Source: an uncultured Lachnospiraceae bacterium
GTDB lineage: Bacteria; Bacillota; Clostridia; Lachnospirales; Lachnospiraceae
Length of the DNA stretch: 64,000 bases
Assembly: GCA_947178145.1 (NCBI GenBank)
Contig: CAMWXE010000001.1
Location: forward strand, 1 to 64,000
Reading direction: 5' to 3'
Part shown: positions 41,580 to 51,961 of the stretch, in pieces
Numbering within the stretch: the stretch's first letter is position 1
How the letters are laid out: the number at the start of each line of letters is the position of its first letter
The notes under the pieces: generated by a model
What the model saw: only the letters and a program-made list of their open reading frames with translations
What the model was told of the DNA's origin: nothing
The model's database searches: none
Made by a program: the position numbers and the translations under genes

Positions 41580-42668
41580 CTATGTAATAAAGTTCTTATC
41601 AGCATAAGCTATTTTGTACCGGCTGCCGTTTTTATAAAAAAATAAAGTAATCAGCCGTTCTGAGATAAATCCCGGATATCGGTTCATATATGCGTCTTCT
41701 TTTACACCACCGTGCTTTGCAACAGCATCCAGAATCGGAAACATCCAGCTGCACAAAACATCAAGGATTTTCTTATGTGTGATCAGCATATTGCAGGGAG
41801 AATACAGGCTTTCTGAAAATACTTTTCTTGCTGCTTTGTAATCGTTCGGACTGTTTTCTTCAAGATACTTCATCAGAAATTCCCAGTCTGCCGGGTCATG
41901 GCGCTCCTTATAGTTTTCTTCAATATTAGGATAAACAAAAGTTGGTACTGGCAGTATTACATCAATTTCATTTGTATGCATAATCTCCTGCCATTCATCA
42001 GGAAGAACAAAATGCCTTCTGTAGTGTGAAAGTCCTACGATGTCCTCTTTTGCGTGTTTCCATATCCAGTAAAGTGCTGTCAGCTCGCAGTACTGACGGT
42101 TTTTTACGGAAATATTTTCCCCTTCACAGTCTGTCAGTATATTCGACGATAACCGTTTTGTAGTCAGTGCTGCTCCTACCTGAATCGCTTTTTCGTAATC
42201 GGGACATGCATATTCCGTCTGCAGAGGCTTATCGCAGACAGACTTTGCCATGTATACAGCACCCTCCGGCTGCTTCACTGGCAAATCAACAATTTTTGTA
42301 AAACTTCTGTGTTCCTGCGCATAGTATTTCCTGACATATGCATTGCGGAGAAAGTTGTCAACATCAACCGTGACGGGAAAGACCGTTTGAAATCCTAACT
42401 GATGCAGTGTTTCCTGGATTGCTACATGGCTGATACCTTTTGTCGCTATAAAAACAGGGAACTCTATATGTAACAAAGCACTTTTTTCCAGTTTATAAAC
42501 TGGAACCTCCTGTATAAAAACATCATTTTGTGACAGCTCATCAACAAGGTATGCAGCTACAGACACATGCGGGTATAAAAAGGATAAATAGCCTGTCAGC
42601 GTTTTCGCACGCGACTGTGCTCCAACAATATAAACTTTATTATGCTGAATCAATGTTTCCTCAATCAT
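41580..42668 (-). CDS. Rossmann-like module plus DUF4422-type glycosyltransferase
   Basis: N-term VYIVGAQSRAKTLTGYL; C-term LTALYWIWKHAKEDIVGLSHYRRHF, typical of DUF4422. Confidence 0.8.
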   Translation of the reverse strand: MIEETLIQHNKVYIVGAQSRAKTLTGYLSFLYPHVSVAAYLVDELSQNDVFIQEVPVYKLEKSALLHIEFPVFIATKGISHVAIQETLHQLGFQTVFPVTVDVDNFLRNAYVRKYYAQEHRSFTKIVDLPVKQPEGAVYMAKSVCDKPLQTEYACPDYEKAIQVGAALTTKRLSSNILTDCEGENISVKNRQYCELTALYWIWKHAKEDIVGLSHYRRHFVLPDEWQEIMHTNEIDVILPVPTFVYPNIEENYKERHDPADWEFLMKYLEENSPNDYKAARKVFSESLYSPCNMLITHKKILDVLCSWMFPILDAVAKHGGVKEDAYMNRYPGFISERLITLFFYKNGSRYKIAYADKNFIT

Positions 42669-42723
42669 GCCCCCAACCTCTCCGTTTTCCTTTTCCTAAA
42701 TGTGTTCAGGCTGCAATAACACT

Positions 42724-43929
42724 TTAAGATTCTAAGTAAATTTCTAATATAGAATTATCTTCGCTTATAAAGTTCTCCGTAAGCCATGTCATCTTGTTCT
42801 GTTTGAGGCCTTTTTCTGCCAAAAGACCCTTAATTCCATCCGCGGCTGCCTTACTGCTTACTGCCACCAGCAGAACATCATATTCCTCCTGCCTGTCCAC
42901 AATCTCATCTGGCGATATGACAGGAAGTCCCATCTGCTGATATAGCAGAAACTCTTTATCAGCCCATATTACAGCGTATCCTTTATCCAGCGTCTGCAGA
43001 TACTGGTAAATGGATTTTCCCATTCTTCCTGCACCATACAGCGCAATACGGCATTTCAAATCAATCCCCCCAAATGGCAGAAACTTTTTATTGTCTGAAT
43101 CTCTGTCAAAAAAATCAGTCTGCCTCAGCAGAAGCATTGATTTTGTATACTGGTTCAGCTGTTTCTGCATGATTTCCGAATTTTTTTCAGATTCCCCAAA
43201 AACCGTCTTCAAATACAGGATCAGTGCCTTATCTCTTTTCTGACTTGCGGGACTCTGCATACCTGTCATGGAGTTCGGCCGCTGTACATAATGATATCCT
43301 GCATAATCTGCAATATAGATGCTTTGTGCATCCAACATATATGGATATGTGACTGCGATATCCTCACCGCAGCGTATCGTTTCGTCCACTCTCATCTGGT
43401 GCTTGTCAAGCAGACTTTTCCTGAACAGTTTTGACCAGAGATATGGACGCAGCCTGCACTCATTAAAATCCTTATCACAGAGCATCACAGGAATAAGATC
43501 CTTTGTGTCGTATCTGCCATATGGAAGACTGCTCTTTATATGCTTTGACTTTTCTCCGGCGTCTATAAAATGTTCTGTTTCCACCATATCAACCTGATGA
43601 TATATCATGTCATTCAGCATGCGCTCATAGAAATCGGGTTCGATCCAGTCGTCTCCATCCACATAGCCGATGTATGCTCCTGTGGCAGCACGAAGTCCTG
43701 CTTTTCTGGCGCTTACGAGGCCTTCGTTTTGTTGATGAATAACGATAATACGGGGATCCTTTTTTCTATAGTCGTTGCACATTAGAAAGGATTCATCTGT
43801 TGATCCATCATCTACAAGAATAATCTGCAGTCTGTCATAAGTCTGTTTCATAATACTTGAAATGCATTTTGCAAGGTAATCTGCAACATTGTAGATTGGA
43901 ACGATTATGGAAATTTCTGCATTACTCAC
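42724..43929 (-). CDS. GT2 glycosyltransferase plus C-terminal Rossmann-like module
   Basis: SIIVPIYNVADYLAKCISSIMKQTY, DGDDW; C-term RIALYGAGRMGKSIYQYL. Confidence 0.9.
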   Translation of the reverse strand: MSNAEISIIVPIYNVADYLAKCISSIMKQTYDRLQIILVDDGSTDESFLMCNDYRKKDPRIIVIHQQNEGLVSARKAGLRAATGAYIGYVDGDDWIEPDFYERMLNDMIYHQVDMVETEHFIDAGEKSKHIKSSLPYGRYDTKDLIPVMLCDKDFNECRLRPYLWSKLFRKSLLDKHQMRVDETIRCGEDIAVTYPYMLDAQSIYIADYAGYHYVQRPNSMTGMQSPASQKRDKALILYLKTVFGESEKNSEIMQKQLNQYTKSMLLLRQTDFFDRDSDNKKFLPFGGIDLKCRIALYGAGRMGKSIYQYLQTLDKGYAVIWADKEFLLYQQMGLPVISPDEIVDRQEEYDVLLVAVSSKAAADGIKGLLAEKGLKQNKMTWLTENFISEDNSILEIYLES

Positions 43930-43940
43930 CAGCGCCCTCC

Positions 43941-45128
43941 CTATAACTGTTCTGCGACCGGAATGGGATAATCAAATGCTTTAGAGCCATGGCAGTGCCT
44001 GCACATATCCAAATAGCCCTTGTCAGAATATCCCATAGTAAATTCTAATAATTCTTTTTTGTAATTATCTCCCTGCAGTGTAAGCATGTCCAAATAGTCC
44101 TGTTGTCCTGCATCAAACTTTAAATTCTCAGCTACGGATCTAGCCATAACACAATAGTAAAATTTATTTCCCCTTATTTCTCTGCATATCGTTCCACATT
44201 GATCAAAAGTATTAATTAGTATGTCTTCTTCAATACCATGATCCACATATTCAAAACCATAATCTCTCCACTGCCAGTCCTCTTCCCCTAAAATATATGG
44301 TATGTGCCACTCTTGCAATCTCGCAATCAATTTTTGATGTGATTCTTTAAGCCTTGGGAGCTGGGCTGAGTAGTTGGAAATTCGGAATAATACTTGGTAT
44401 TGGCTGCAAACCTTAAGCACATCGTCTGATGGTACAATCGTCCCGTTTGTTGCGATACAGTAAACACTCATGTTTTGCCTGTATTTTTCCCCTATGTATT
44501 GGATCACCTTCGTTAAATCGCGGTACAATAATGGCTCTCCACCTATTAGAACAAATTCTTTTATAAAGTCTATTTTAGAAAAAAAGATATTGGCACTTCT
44601 CTTGACTTCTTCAAGTGATAAATCTTGTGCTGTGGAGTCTACTGCATAGCATGCATGTGCGCACTTTTTGCATTTCAGGGAGCAGCGCTCTGTCAGCGTA
44701 ATCTGTGCAATATGAATAAATGCCTTGTCATAATAATAAACAGAAATTATGGGAAGTATCTTATTCAGAAAATCATCCATACAAAAAAAATCAGCCTCCT
44801 CATGTAAATCAGCCTCTTCCAACTGCTGCATAATAACAGGCGTATTTTTTTCTGACGCTGCAACAATAATAATTCCCTTTTGCCGGCTTTCCTTATATTC
44901 ATTCAATGAAATTACTTTTTCGCTTTCAAATCCACTGTCCTGTTTTTCCTTACTGTTATCTATAAACGCCGCAAAACATTGATAATACTTCAACACCGCT
45001 AACAATTCCTTTCCAGCAGCACCGGCGCCAAAAATGTAACAGGGAAATCGAGAACAGTACCTTTCTATTATTTCTTCTGCCTTTGCATCAAATTCATGGT
45101 GCTTATCTACCCATTTCATTATTTGCAT
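43941..45128 (-). CDS. Rossmann-like module plus radical SAM protein
   Basis: N-term CYIFGAGAAGKELLAVL...AFIDNSKEK; LTERCSLKCKKCAHAC (CxxxCxxC); C-terminal cysteines MCRHCHG. Confidence 0.85.
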   Translation of the reverse strand: MQIMKWVDKHHEFDAKAEEIIERYCSRFPCYIFGAGAAGKELLAVLKYYQCFAAFIDNSKEKQDSGFESEKVISLNEYKESRQKGIIIVAASEKNTPVIMQQLEEADLHEEADFFCMDDFLNKILPIISVYYYDKAFIHIAQITLTERCSLKCKKCAHACYAVDSTAQDLSLEEVKRSANIFFSKIDFIKEFVLIGGEPLLYRDLTKVIQYIGEKYRQNMSVYCIATNGTIVPSDDVLKVCSQYQVLFRISNYSAQLPRLKESHQKLIARLQEWHIPYILGEEDWQWRDYGFEYVDHGIEEDILINTFDQCGTICREIRGNKFYYCVMARSVAENLKFDAGQQDYLDMLTLQGDNYKKELLEFTMGYSDKGYLDMCRHCHGSKAFDYPIPVAEQL

Positions 45129-45140
45129 CTCTCCTGTTCC

Positions 45141-46370
45141 TTAAATTTCTACATTCAGAAAGATGTAATCATCAAATCCATACTCTTCCAATGCAGCCTG
45201 AATTTCGTTGTTGTATTTTCTATTTGCAGCAATCAGTACAACTGCCCTTTTATTATATGGAATTAGTTCCTTTATTTCATATACATGATGCCCGTACACT
45301 GCTGTCTGCCCTGCCTTTCGCTCTGTAACCGTAAAACCAGCAATCTCTATACCATGCTGCTGCAGCAATTCAATTATTTCTTTTGATGCAAACCCTGCTC
45401 CATAGACAAATACAATGTCCTTTTTCTGTACCCTCAACAACATGTCTTCATCAAAGTTTATATCATATATTCCACTATTCTGCTGCAGCATACGGAATAT
45501 GTGTTTTGCATAATCTGATCCCAATCTTAACTCAATCTCTCCCTGTTCAGCTATGGATAGATTGCTTATCCCACCTGCAATTTTCCTATAATGAAAATCT
45601 AAAAAATTCCGCAGCTCCACCGCGTCCTCATCCTTCGAAAAGTACTGCAGCACATCAGCATATTGAACAATTTGCCCTATTAACAGTTCCTTCTTTACGT
45701 CTGTACTATGTGTAACTGAACTTTCATGAATTCTGTAATGATAATACCTTTCTGAACAAACCGCTACTTTATGAGCATTGCAGAGCGCGCATAAAATAAA
45801 ATCACCGCCCTCACCAATCATAAGTTTCTTGAAACTCAATTTGTTTTCTTTGATGAAAGAACTCTTATAAAATACGGAACAGAGATATAAAAAAAACTCC
45901 TTATTCGCCGTAAAATGCCCAATCAATTCTTTTCCGTTATATATGTCTGGATAGGTTCCTGTAATGCCATATTGCACACTTGTTTCATTTATATTATCAT
46001 TTATATCAAAATGCATTCCCAGGTAACACAAATCAGTATTGTGTAATTCTGATATTGAATACAGTTTTTCCAAAGCATCGAGTTCCAGATAGTCATCTGC
46101 ATCAACAAACTGTATATATTTTCCCTTTGCCGCCAATATGCCCTTATTTCTGGATTCCGCTGCCCCCATATTTTCATCATTATATATGATCTTAATTCTT
46201 GGATCATTTTTCACGTAGTCCTGCAAAATGACAGGGGAATCATCCGTTGAAGCATCGTTAATCAATATGATCTCAATGTCATTTAATGTCTGGTTTATAA
46301 GACTTTCTATACAGTCTCTCAGCAATTCCCCCGCATTATATACTGGCACAATAACAGACACTTGTATCAT
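45141..46370 (-). CDS. GT2 glycosyltransferase plus C-terminal Rossmann-like module
   Basis: SVIVPVYNAGELLRDCIESLINQTL, DADDY; C-term IVFVYGAGFASKEIIELL. Confidence 0.9.
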   Translation of the reverse strand: MIQVSVIVPVYNAGELLRDCIESLINQTLNDIEIILINDASTDDSPVILQDYVKNDPRIKIIYNDENMGAAESRNKGILAAKGKYIQFVDADDYLELDALEKLYSISELHNTDLCYLGMHFDINDNINETSVQYGITGTYPDIYNGKELIGHFTANKEFFLYLCSVFYKSSFIKENKLSFKKLMIGEGGDFILCALCNAHKVAVCSERYYHYRIHESSVTHSTDVKKELLIGQIVQYADVLQYFSKDEDAVELRNFLDFHYRKIAGGISNLSIAEQGEIELRLGSDYAKHIFRMLQQNSGIYDINFDEDMLLRVQKKDIVFVYGAGFASKEIIELLQQHGIEIAGFTVTERKAGQTAVYGHHVYEIKELIPYNKRAVVLIAANRKYNNEIQAALEEYGFDDYIFLNVEI

Positions 46371-46388
46371 AACTTTCCTACTTTCAAA

Positions 46389-46982
46389 TTATTTACACCA
46401 TTGTTCCAAACATCTAATTACCTGATTTCCCAACGCACTTATTCCAATCTCCGTGTCAAAATGTACCATATCGGAATGTGCTTTTTCTGCTATATTGTTC
46501 GAAATACTCCACAAGTCGTTAATCTCAATCTTCATGTCATTACAAATTTTTTTTGCGATCCCGTTGTATGTTTCTATATCAGAATTTCTTCTTTCGCCCA
46601 CAGTAATACCCGGTTCAAATCCTGGCTCTATAACCTTCGTTGTCAGTGCATATACAATATGGGAACCAGGGCACAAATATTCTATTCTCCTAACAATCCG
46701 CCTCAACAACTCCGCAAACTGCTCCTCCCCTGTAAACGGTTCATCCTCATTGGAAAGACGCAGAATATCCCATAAGCCACAGTTAAAGTGCACAATATCA
46801 AACGCGATCTCACCATGTTTTGACAAAGCTCCTATCCACTCATGCAGATACCGCAATGTATACTGACAGAAACGGCCATTATCATTCGGATAATAGACAT
46901 TTGCCATATTCGCCATATTTTGCTTTACATATTCTTGATAATTTTGGCGGATGGAATCACCTAACAGCAATATATTTTTCAT
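46389..46982 (-). CDS. SGNH/GDSL-type hydrolase-like protein
   Basis: NILLLGDSIRQNY (GDS block), FNCGLWD, SDMVHFD; starts with ATGA overlap to the upstream gene. Confidence 0.7.
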   Translation of the reverse strand: MKNILLLGDSIRQNYQEYVKQNMANMANVYYPNDNGRFCQYTLRYLHEWIGALSKHGEIAFDIVHFNCGLWDILRLSNEDEPFTGEEQFAELLRRIVRRIEYLCPGSHIVYALTTKVIEPGFEPGITVGERRNSDIETYNGIAKKICNDMKIEINDLWSISNNIAEKAHSDMVHFDTEIGISALGNQVIRCLEQWCK

Positions 46983-49321
46983 ATCATACAATTTTCCTTT
47001 AAAAATTTATGCATTTCTTTAAATTTAATATTGATATTGTCTAATACATCTCCCGCGCTATCATTATTGTTCATCACCATTGCCGCGCATTCCTCCAGCT
47101 TATCCTGGTTCTCACACAAAACAATACGCGGATGATTCTGAAGCAGCCATTGATATGTTTGTGACACCTTGCCAGATAAATTGTCAAATGCCACACATGG
47201 CGTATCTGTAACGGCACATAATATCATTGCATGCAGCCTGTCTGTCACCACTATATCTGCACTGCCAATTTTATCAAACAGCTTGTCCAAACATGGCTCT
47301 CTATTATCTAAACAGACCATTTCCTCTGATACTGTGCTGAAAAATTCCACCTCAATCCCTGCTTCACACAAAATATTATTAATATATGTTTTGTCCGTCC
47401 CTTTTGATTCTTTGTCATCCCTAATGCATACCAATCCTCCAAAGCGCATGCCATATTGCTTAGGTGTTAAAGAAAATACAATATCAGGAACCAGCAGCTT
47501 TGTGACAGATGCAGCAAACAGTTCCTCTGCCAGGCGAAATGATGCGGGGTCTCTCAGCATAACCGTCACGTCATTGTGAACATTCAAGACAGCAGATATT
47601 GCTTTTTTCTCACTCTGGCCTAAACTATTTTCCTCGAAATATAAGGTCTGTGGAAATATAATTATTTTGTTTTCGGTATACTGCCCGATAATATTTTTGG
47701 TAATGTCCTCCAGCCATAGCCATAACGAACCCAAATACCCCCCGCCGCTGATAATCAGAATATCCTCTTTCCGAATCGCATTTTGAATCAGCATGTTTTC
47801 CTTAATATATTGCTCACAGGAAATTTCGATAAACTCTGTCTGGGGAAATAAGGTCTGAAACAGCTTTTTTTCTGCCATAGCAATCGCATGATCCCCTAAG
47901 TTTCCGTAGTCCGGACTGTTAAACAGAATAAATGCCGGTTCCCTGTCAGCAGCAAATAATTTTTCATAATCAGACCATCGGTTTATATATTCAAAATTAT
48001 TATCATATAGTTTCTGCTGCATGGCCGCAGCATAGGGTTCTTTAATCCAGTGTATCGAGTTCTTCGACACACGGTCTCGCACTTTGTAATAATTATCACA
48101 TGGTATATCAGGCACATCACCCCATGCTAAAAATGCATGATTATTGAAGCAATAATCCATATTACAGCCATGATCCACTGTTAAAATCGGCAGTGGTTTT
48201 TGGGGGGCATCAAATATCGTACCATTCAGTTCCTGTTGATAACAGCTCTGCAGATTTCCATTCACTACATTAATCCGGTAACTCCAATTTCCGGCATAAC
48301 ACGCCTGGTCAATCTTTTTTTTATATAAACCACATTTTAAATCAAACAAATCTGAATCAAAGGTACTCCAAATACGCTTATATTCTTCCAGCGATAAATC
48401 AGATAATAAATCCAAACCTGTTTTATTGGAATCTCTTGTAAAGGTAATATGCGGCATTGCACCATCAGCACGCTTTTCAAATTCTTCTTTTACGCTGCTA
48501 ATATCTTCCACCAGGCTGTCGCAGGGCGTAACTTCCAAAGAGTAGGAACACGGCGAAGCTTTTACTTTATCTACATTTCTCCAGAATATTTCCAATAAAT
48601 TTGTTCTCTTTAACTCTGCATAGTGAAATGAAAACTTGAAGAACATTCTCTCCAGCAGTTCATCTGGAAATCTCAAAATTGCATCGATTTTAGGAACAAA
48701 TGTTCCATTCGTGATAATGGATAAATAGTGGCCCTCCTCCAATAACTCATACGTTAATTCTACAATATTCTCAGACAGCAATGTTTCACCCAGCGCGCAG
48801 GCATTGATATGACACGGCCCTCCCAATCTGTTCTGCGATAACGCCTGTCTTATTTCTTTTGCCGTATACTCTGACGTTTCTCTCCCCTGTGTGAATTCGC
48901 TTTTCCTCCATACGTAACAGTATTCGCAATGAAAATTGCATTCCGTTGTCCCATGTACCAGCAGTTCAATGAACTTATGTATTCTCCGCCTTTGTATCTG
49001 CTGCGGCCATCGGCATTCTGCTGCATCTAATTTTCTATCTTCTAAAAATTCATATACCCTCTGATGTGGAATTTGGTATTCGTCACATTGTTTTTCTATT
49101 GCCCGTCTGCTGTTTTCGCGCTCTGCCATAATAAGAACAAATGGTTTATCCAGCTCTTTTAAAGACTCCGGCTTTATGCAGACCCTTTCATCTCCCATCA
49201 AATACTGTCCCCATTTGCTGCTATTGTTATCGCAAAATGCTGTAATCCTACAGACTTTATCTACGCGTTCAACTAATGAGTAAAAATTTACCCCCGCGCC
49301 AAAAGCTACCAACGTTCCCAT
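46979..49321 (-). CDS. Rossmann-like module + radical SAM/SPASM-like + polysaccharide pyruvyl transferase-like fusion
   Basis: LVAFGAGVNFYSL...AFCDNNSSKWG; GTTECNFHCEYCYVW; PDYGNLGDHAIAMAEKKLF...ILIISGGGYLGSLW...VVTDRLHAMILC; AGGAG RBS at the internal Met. Confidence 0.85.
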   Translation of the reverse strand: MGTLVAFGAGVNFYSLVERVDKVCRITAFCDNNSSKWGQYLMGDERVCIKPESLKELDKPFVLIMAERENSRRAIEKQCDEYQIPHQRVYEFLEDRKLDAAECRWPQQIQRRRIHKFIELLVHGTTECNFHCEYCYVWRKSEFTQGRETSEYTAKEIRQALSQNRLGGPCHINACALGETLLSENIVELTYELLEEGHYLSIITNGTFVPKIDAILRFPDELLERMFFKFSFHYAELKRTNLLEIFWRNVDKVKASPCSYSLEVTPCDSLVEDISSVKEEFEKRADGAMPHITFTRDSNKTGLDLLSDLSLEEYKRIWSTFDSDLFDLKCGLYKKKIDQACYAGNWSYRINVVNGNLQSCYQQELNGTIFDAPQKPLPILTVDHGCNMDYCFNNHAFLAWGDVPDIPCDNYYKVRDRVSKNSIHWIKEPYAAAMQQKLYDNNFEYINRWSDYEKLFAADREPAFILFNSPDYGNLGDHAIAMAEKKLFQTLFPQTEFIEISCEQYIKENMLIQNAIRKEDILIISGGGYLGSLWLWLEDITKNIIGQYTENKIIIFPQTLYFEENSLGQSEKKAISAVLNVHNDVTVMLRDPASFRLAEELFAASVTKLLVPDIVFSLTPKQYGMRFGGLVCIRDDKESKGTDKTYINNILCEAGIEVEFFSTVSEEMVCLDNREPCLDKLFDKIGSADIVVTDRLHAMILCAVTDTPCVAFDNLSGKVSQTYQWLLQNHPRIVLCENQDKLEECAAMVMNNNDSAGDVLDNINIKFKEMHKFLKENCMI

Positions 49322-49329
49322 ATAATCTC

Positions 49330-50754
49330 CTAAAGTTCGCTCAAAACCTGTTCCCAAAACTCCATGTGCTTATTCATATCACTTTTTGCTGAAATGACTT
49401 CATGGGCCCTGCCACCCATAATCTTTAATAACTGGCGGTTCTCAGACAAATATTGTATCCTGTCCGCCATTGTTTCGTAATCTCCTATATCTACAATGTA
49501 TCCGTTCTCGCCATCCGTGATATCTTCCCGCACTCCTGATGTCATAGTTACTATTGGCACTGCACCATTAGCCATTGCTTCCATGATAGAGATGCTTCTT
49601 CCTTCATGGTCTGCAATGTTGATGCATATATCCTGTCTTCTCCAAAAATTGGTGATTTCCCCTCTCTCTAATTTTCCGAGCATTTTCACTCGACTCTCTA
49701 ACTGTCTGTCCCGAATAAATTTGCAAATATCACCTGAAAATTTCCCGTCACCTGCTATCTCCAGCTCATAATTGCATTGAAGTCTTTCCAACACCTCCAG
49801 CATCTGTAATAATTTATCCAATCGTTTTTGCGGTTTCTCCAGTCTTCCTGCGTACCCCAGCTTTATCCTGCCTTTCCCATTTACAGAATACTCACGACAC
49901 AGTTTTTTGGAACACTGCACTGGGCAAGTCATATTTCGGATTCTGTCCAGCTCAATCCCAAACTCAATCATCCCATTTCTGATATCTTCACTGACCGCAA
50001 TATATTGGTCCACATATGGGCTAATTTCAGCGTTCTCCTTATACACGGCATCTAATCCCTGATGAATTACTGAAATTAGCCGGATCACATTCAAATTTTT
50101 CTTTTTTATCATGCACGATGCAAAGACTAAGTCATCAATGCTTTTGGAGATAACAATGCATGGGCAATACACCTGTAAAACCTGATATAGATTTTCTATA
50201 TTATGACGTGAAAATGTGCTTTCTGTATCAAGTTCCACAAAGATTGTTTTCTGCCGGACATTTTCAGATACCTGGTATTTCCCAAACGGTGCTATAATAT
50301 AGGTGTCATAACCCATTATTTCCATCTGTTCCAACATTTCCACACTCCATGCTTCCACACCTCCCAGTCCCAGACCGCTTGTACAATCTAAAATTACTTT
50401 TTTCCTGTTCTGGGTCCAACTAGAATTTATTTGAAATGCTGTCAGGTTACGTTCCAGTATGTATATCATTAAGTCTGAATACCTTAATATTTTGTCCTTA
50501 TGGACTCCATATGCCAAAATACATTCCTGTATTTCACATTTTGTGTCCTTTGCCGAGATGCACACATAATCTTCTGTCAATCTACCCAGATGACTGGGAC
50601 TATATATTGGAAACCCATATAATTCTTTTCCTTGTTTTTCTGGATTAGAGTCAATCCAGTATTTGACCAGTATGCCATATTCCCGCAAAAAACGGCAAAT
50701 CTTTTTTCCTATATCCCCTGTTCCAAAAAGAATAACGCCTTGCATTTGTTCCAC
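49330..50754 (-). CDS. Rossmann-like module plus GT4 glycosyltransferase
   Basis: N-term GVILFGTGDIGKKICRFL...WIDSNPEKQG; C-term IKLGYAGRLEKPQKRLDKLL...EGRSISIMEAMANGAVPIV. Confidence 0.9.
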   Translation of the reverse strand: MEQMQGVILFGTGDIGKKICRFLREYGILVKYWIDSNPEKQGKELYGFPIYSPSHLGRLTEDYVCISAKDTKCEIQECILAYGVHKDKILRYSDLMIYILERNLTAFQINSSWTQNRKKVILDCTSGLGLGGVEAWSVEMLEQMEIMGYDTYIIAPFGKYQVSENVRQKTIFVELDTESTFSRHNIENLYQVLQVYCPCIVISKSIDDLVFASCMIKKKNLNVIRLISVIHQGLDAVYKENAEISPYVDQYIAVSEDIRNGMIEFGIELDRIRNMTCPVQCSKKLCREYSVNGKGRIKLGYAGRLEKPQKRLDKLLQMLEVLERLQCNYELEIAGDGKFSGDICKFIRDRQLESRVKMLGKLERGEITNFWRRQDICINIADHEGRSISIMEAMANGAVPIVTMTSGVREDITDGENGYIVDIGDYETMADRIQYLSENRQLLKIMGGRAHEVISAKSDMNKHMEFWEQVLSEL

Positions 50755-50770
50755 CTATATCTCTATATAC

Positions 50771-51943
50771 TCATTTCAATTTAGAAACCACTGCAGCTCT
50801 CCATACAATCCTATCTTCTGACACTCCTCTGCACATCAGATCATTTTTAATTTCCTCTGCAACAAAAGAATTTCTGACAGCTATAAGCACCGCATCATAA
50901 TCCGCATCCTGAATACATTCTACAGCCTGCGGCATACTGCTGCCATCAGCCAGATTGCTTGCCTGATCTACCCATAATACAATATTGCAAAACTGATATT
51001 TGTCATTTATCTCTTTGTACTTCTTTCCTAACATCCCTGCACCATATAAAATTACCCTTGAGCAAGCGTCAAATCTCCAATATGGAAATACTTCCTCATC
51101 TGTCGATATTTCTACATTATCAAAAATATTTTTCTTCTTTTCTATAGAATATCTGTAATATTTATCCAACTGTTCCTGAAGAACAGGCTGATATTTATTT
51201 TCTTGAAATTCATTTTTTAAATATGTATAAAGTTTATATACCTTATCGAAGTAAGCCTCATCTTCAAAATATGGCCATATCACACCTTGAGGGCGCTGCC
51301 TGTGAAAATAATAACATTGTATGCTGTTAATCAAAGTGTTTGTCTCCAGAAGGAGCGGATATAAAACTGCCACATCTTGTCCATAATAAATTCTTAATTT
51401 TTCTGCTTTCCTGATATATTTTTGTATTAATTCTTTCCTGAATATTTTTGTACACAGACTAGAATCTATTCCACAAGTACCTATTTTTTTATTCCAAAGC
51501 ATTTGCGGAATAATCAAACTTTCTATCATATCTCTGTTATATCTTCTATCTTCCAATCGATAATCTTTATATGATTTTTCCTCCGAAAAATATCGAATAA
51601 TTCCAAAAGATATCACATCAGCTTCGCCTAATGACATTACCTTCTCATATGTATCTGCACATATCCAATCATCAGAATCAACAAATGTTATGCTGTTTCC
51701 CTTAGCTTGCTTTACACCTGTCAGTCTGGCGCTTAATGGTCCTTTATTACTTGTATGAATCACTGAAACCCTGCAGTCTGATTTTTCATATTTGTCACAT
51801 ATCATTCCTGAATTGTCTGTAGACCCATCATCCACCAAAATTAATTCGAGATTCTGATATGTCTGATGCAAAATACTCTCTATACATTTGGTTAAATATT
51901 TTTCTGTATTGTAGACAGGAACAATCACCGACAGAAACTGCAT
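50771..51943 (-). CDS. GT2 glycosyltransferase plus C-terminal Rossmann-like module
   Basis: SVIVPVYNTEKYLTKCIESILHQTYQNLELILVDDGSTD; C-term RVILYGAGMLGKKYKEI. Confidence 0.9.
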   Translation of the reverse strand: MQFLSVIVPVYNTEKYLTKCIESILHQTYQNLELILVDDGSTDNSGMICDKYEKSDCRVSVIHTSNKGPLSARLTGVKQAKGNSITFVDSDDWICADTYEKVMSLGEADVISFGIIRYFSEEKSYKDYRLEDRRYNRDMIESLIIPQMLWNKKIGTCGIDSSLCTKIFRKELIQKYIRKAEKLRIYYGQDVAVLYPLLLETNTLINSIQCYYFHRQRPQGVIWPYFEDEAYFDKVYKLYTYLKNEFQENKYQPVLQEQLDKYYRYSIEKKKNIFDNVEISTDEEVFPYWRFDACSRVILYGAGMLGKKYKEINDKYQFCNIVLWVDQASNLADGSSMPQAVECIQDADYDAVLIAVRNSFVAEEIKNDLMCRGVSEDRIVWRAAVVSKLK

Positions 51944-51961
51944 TTCATGATCCTCCATTTC

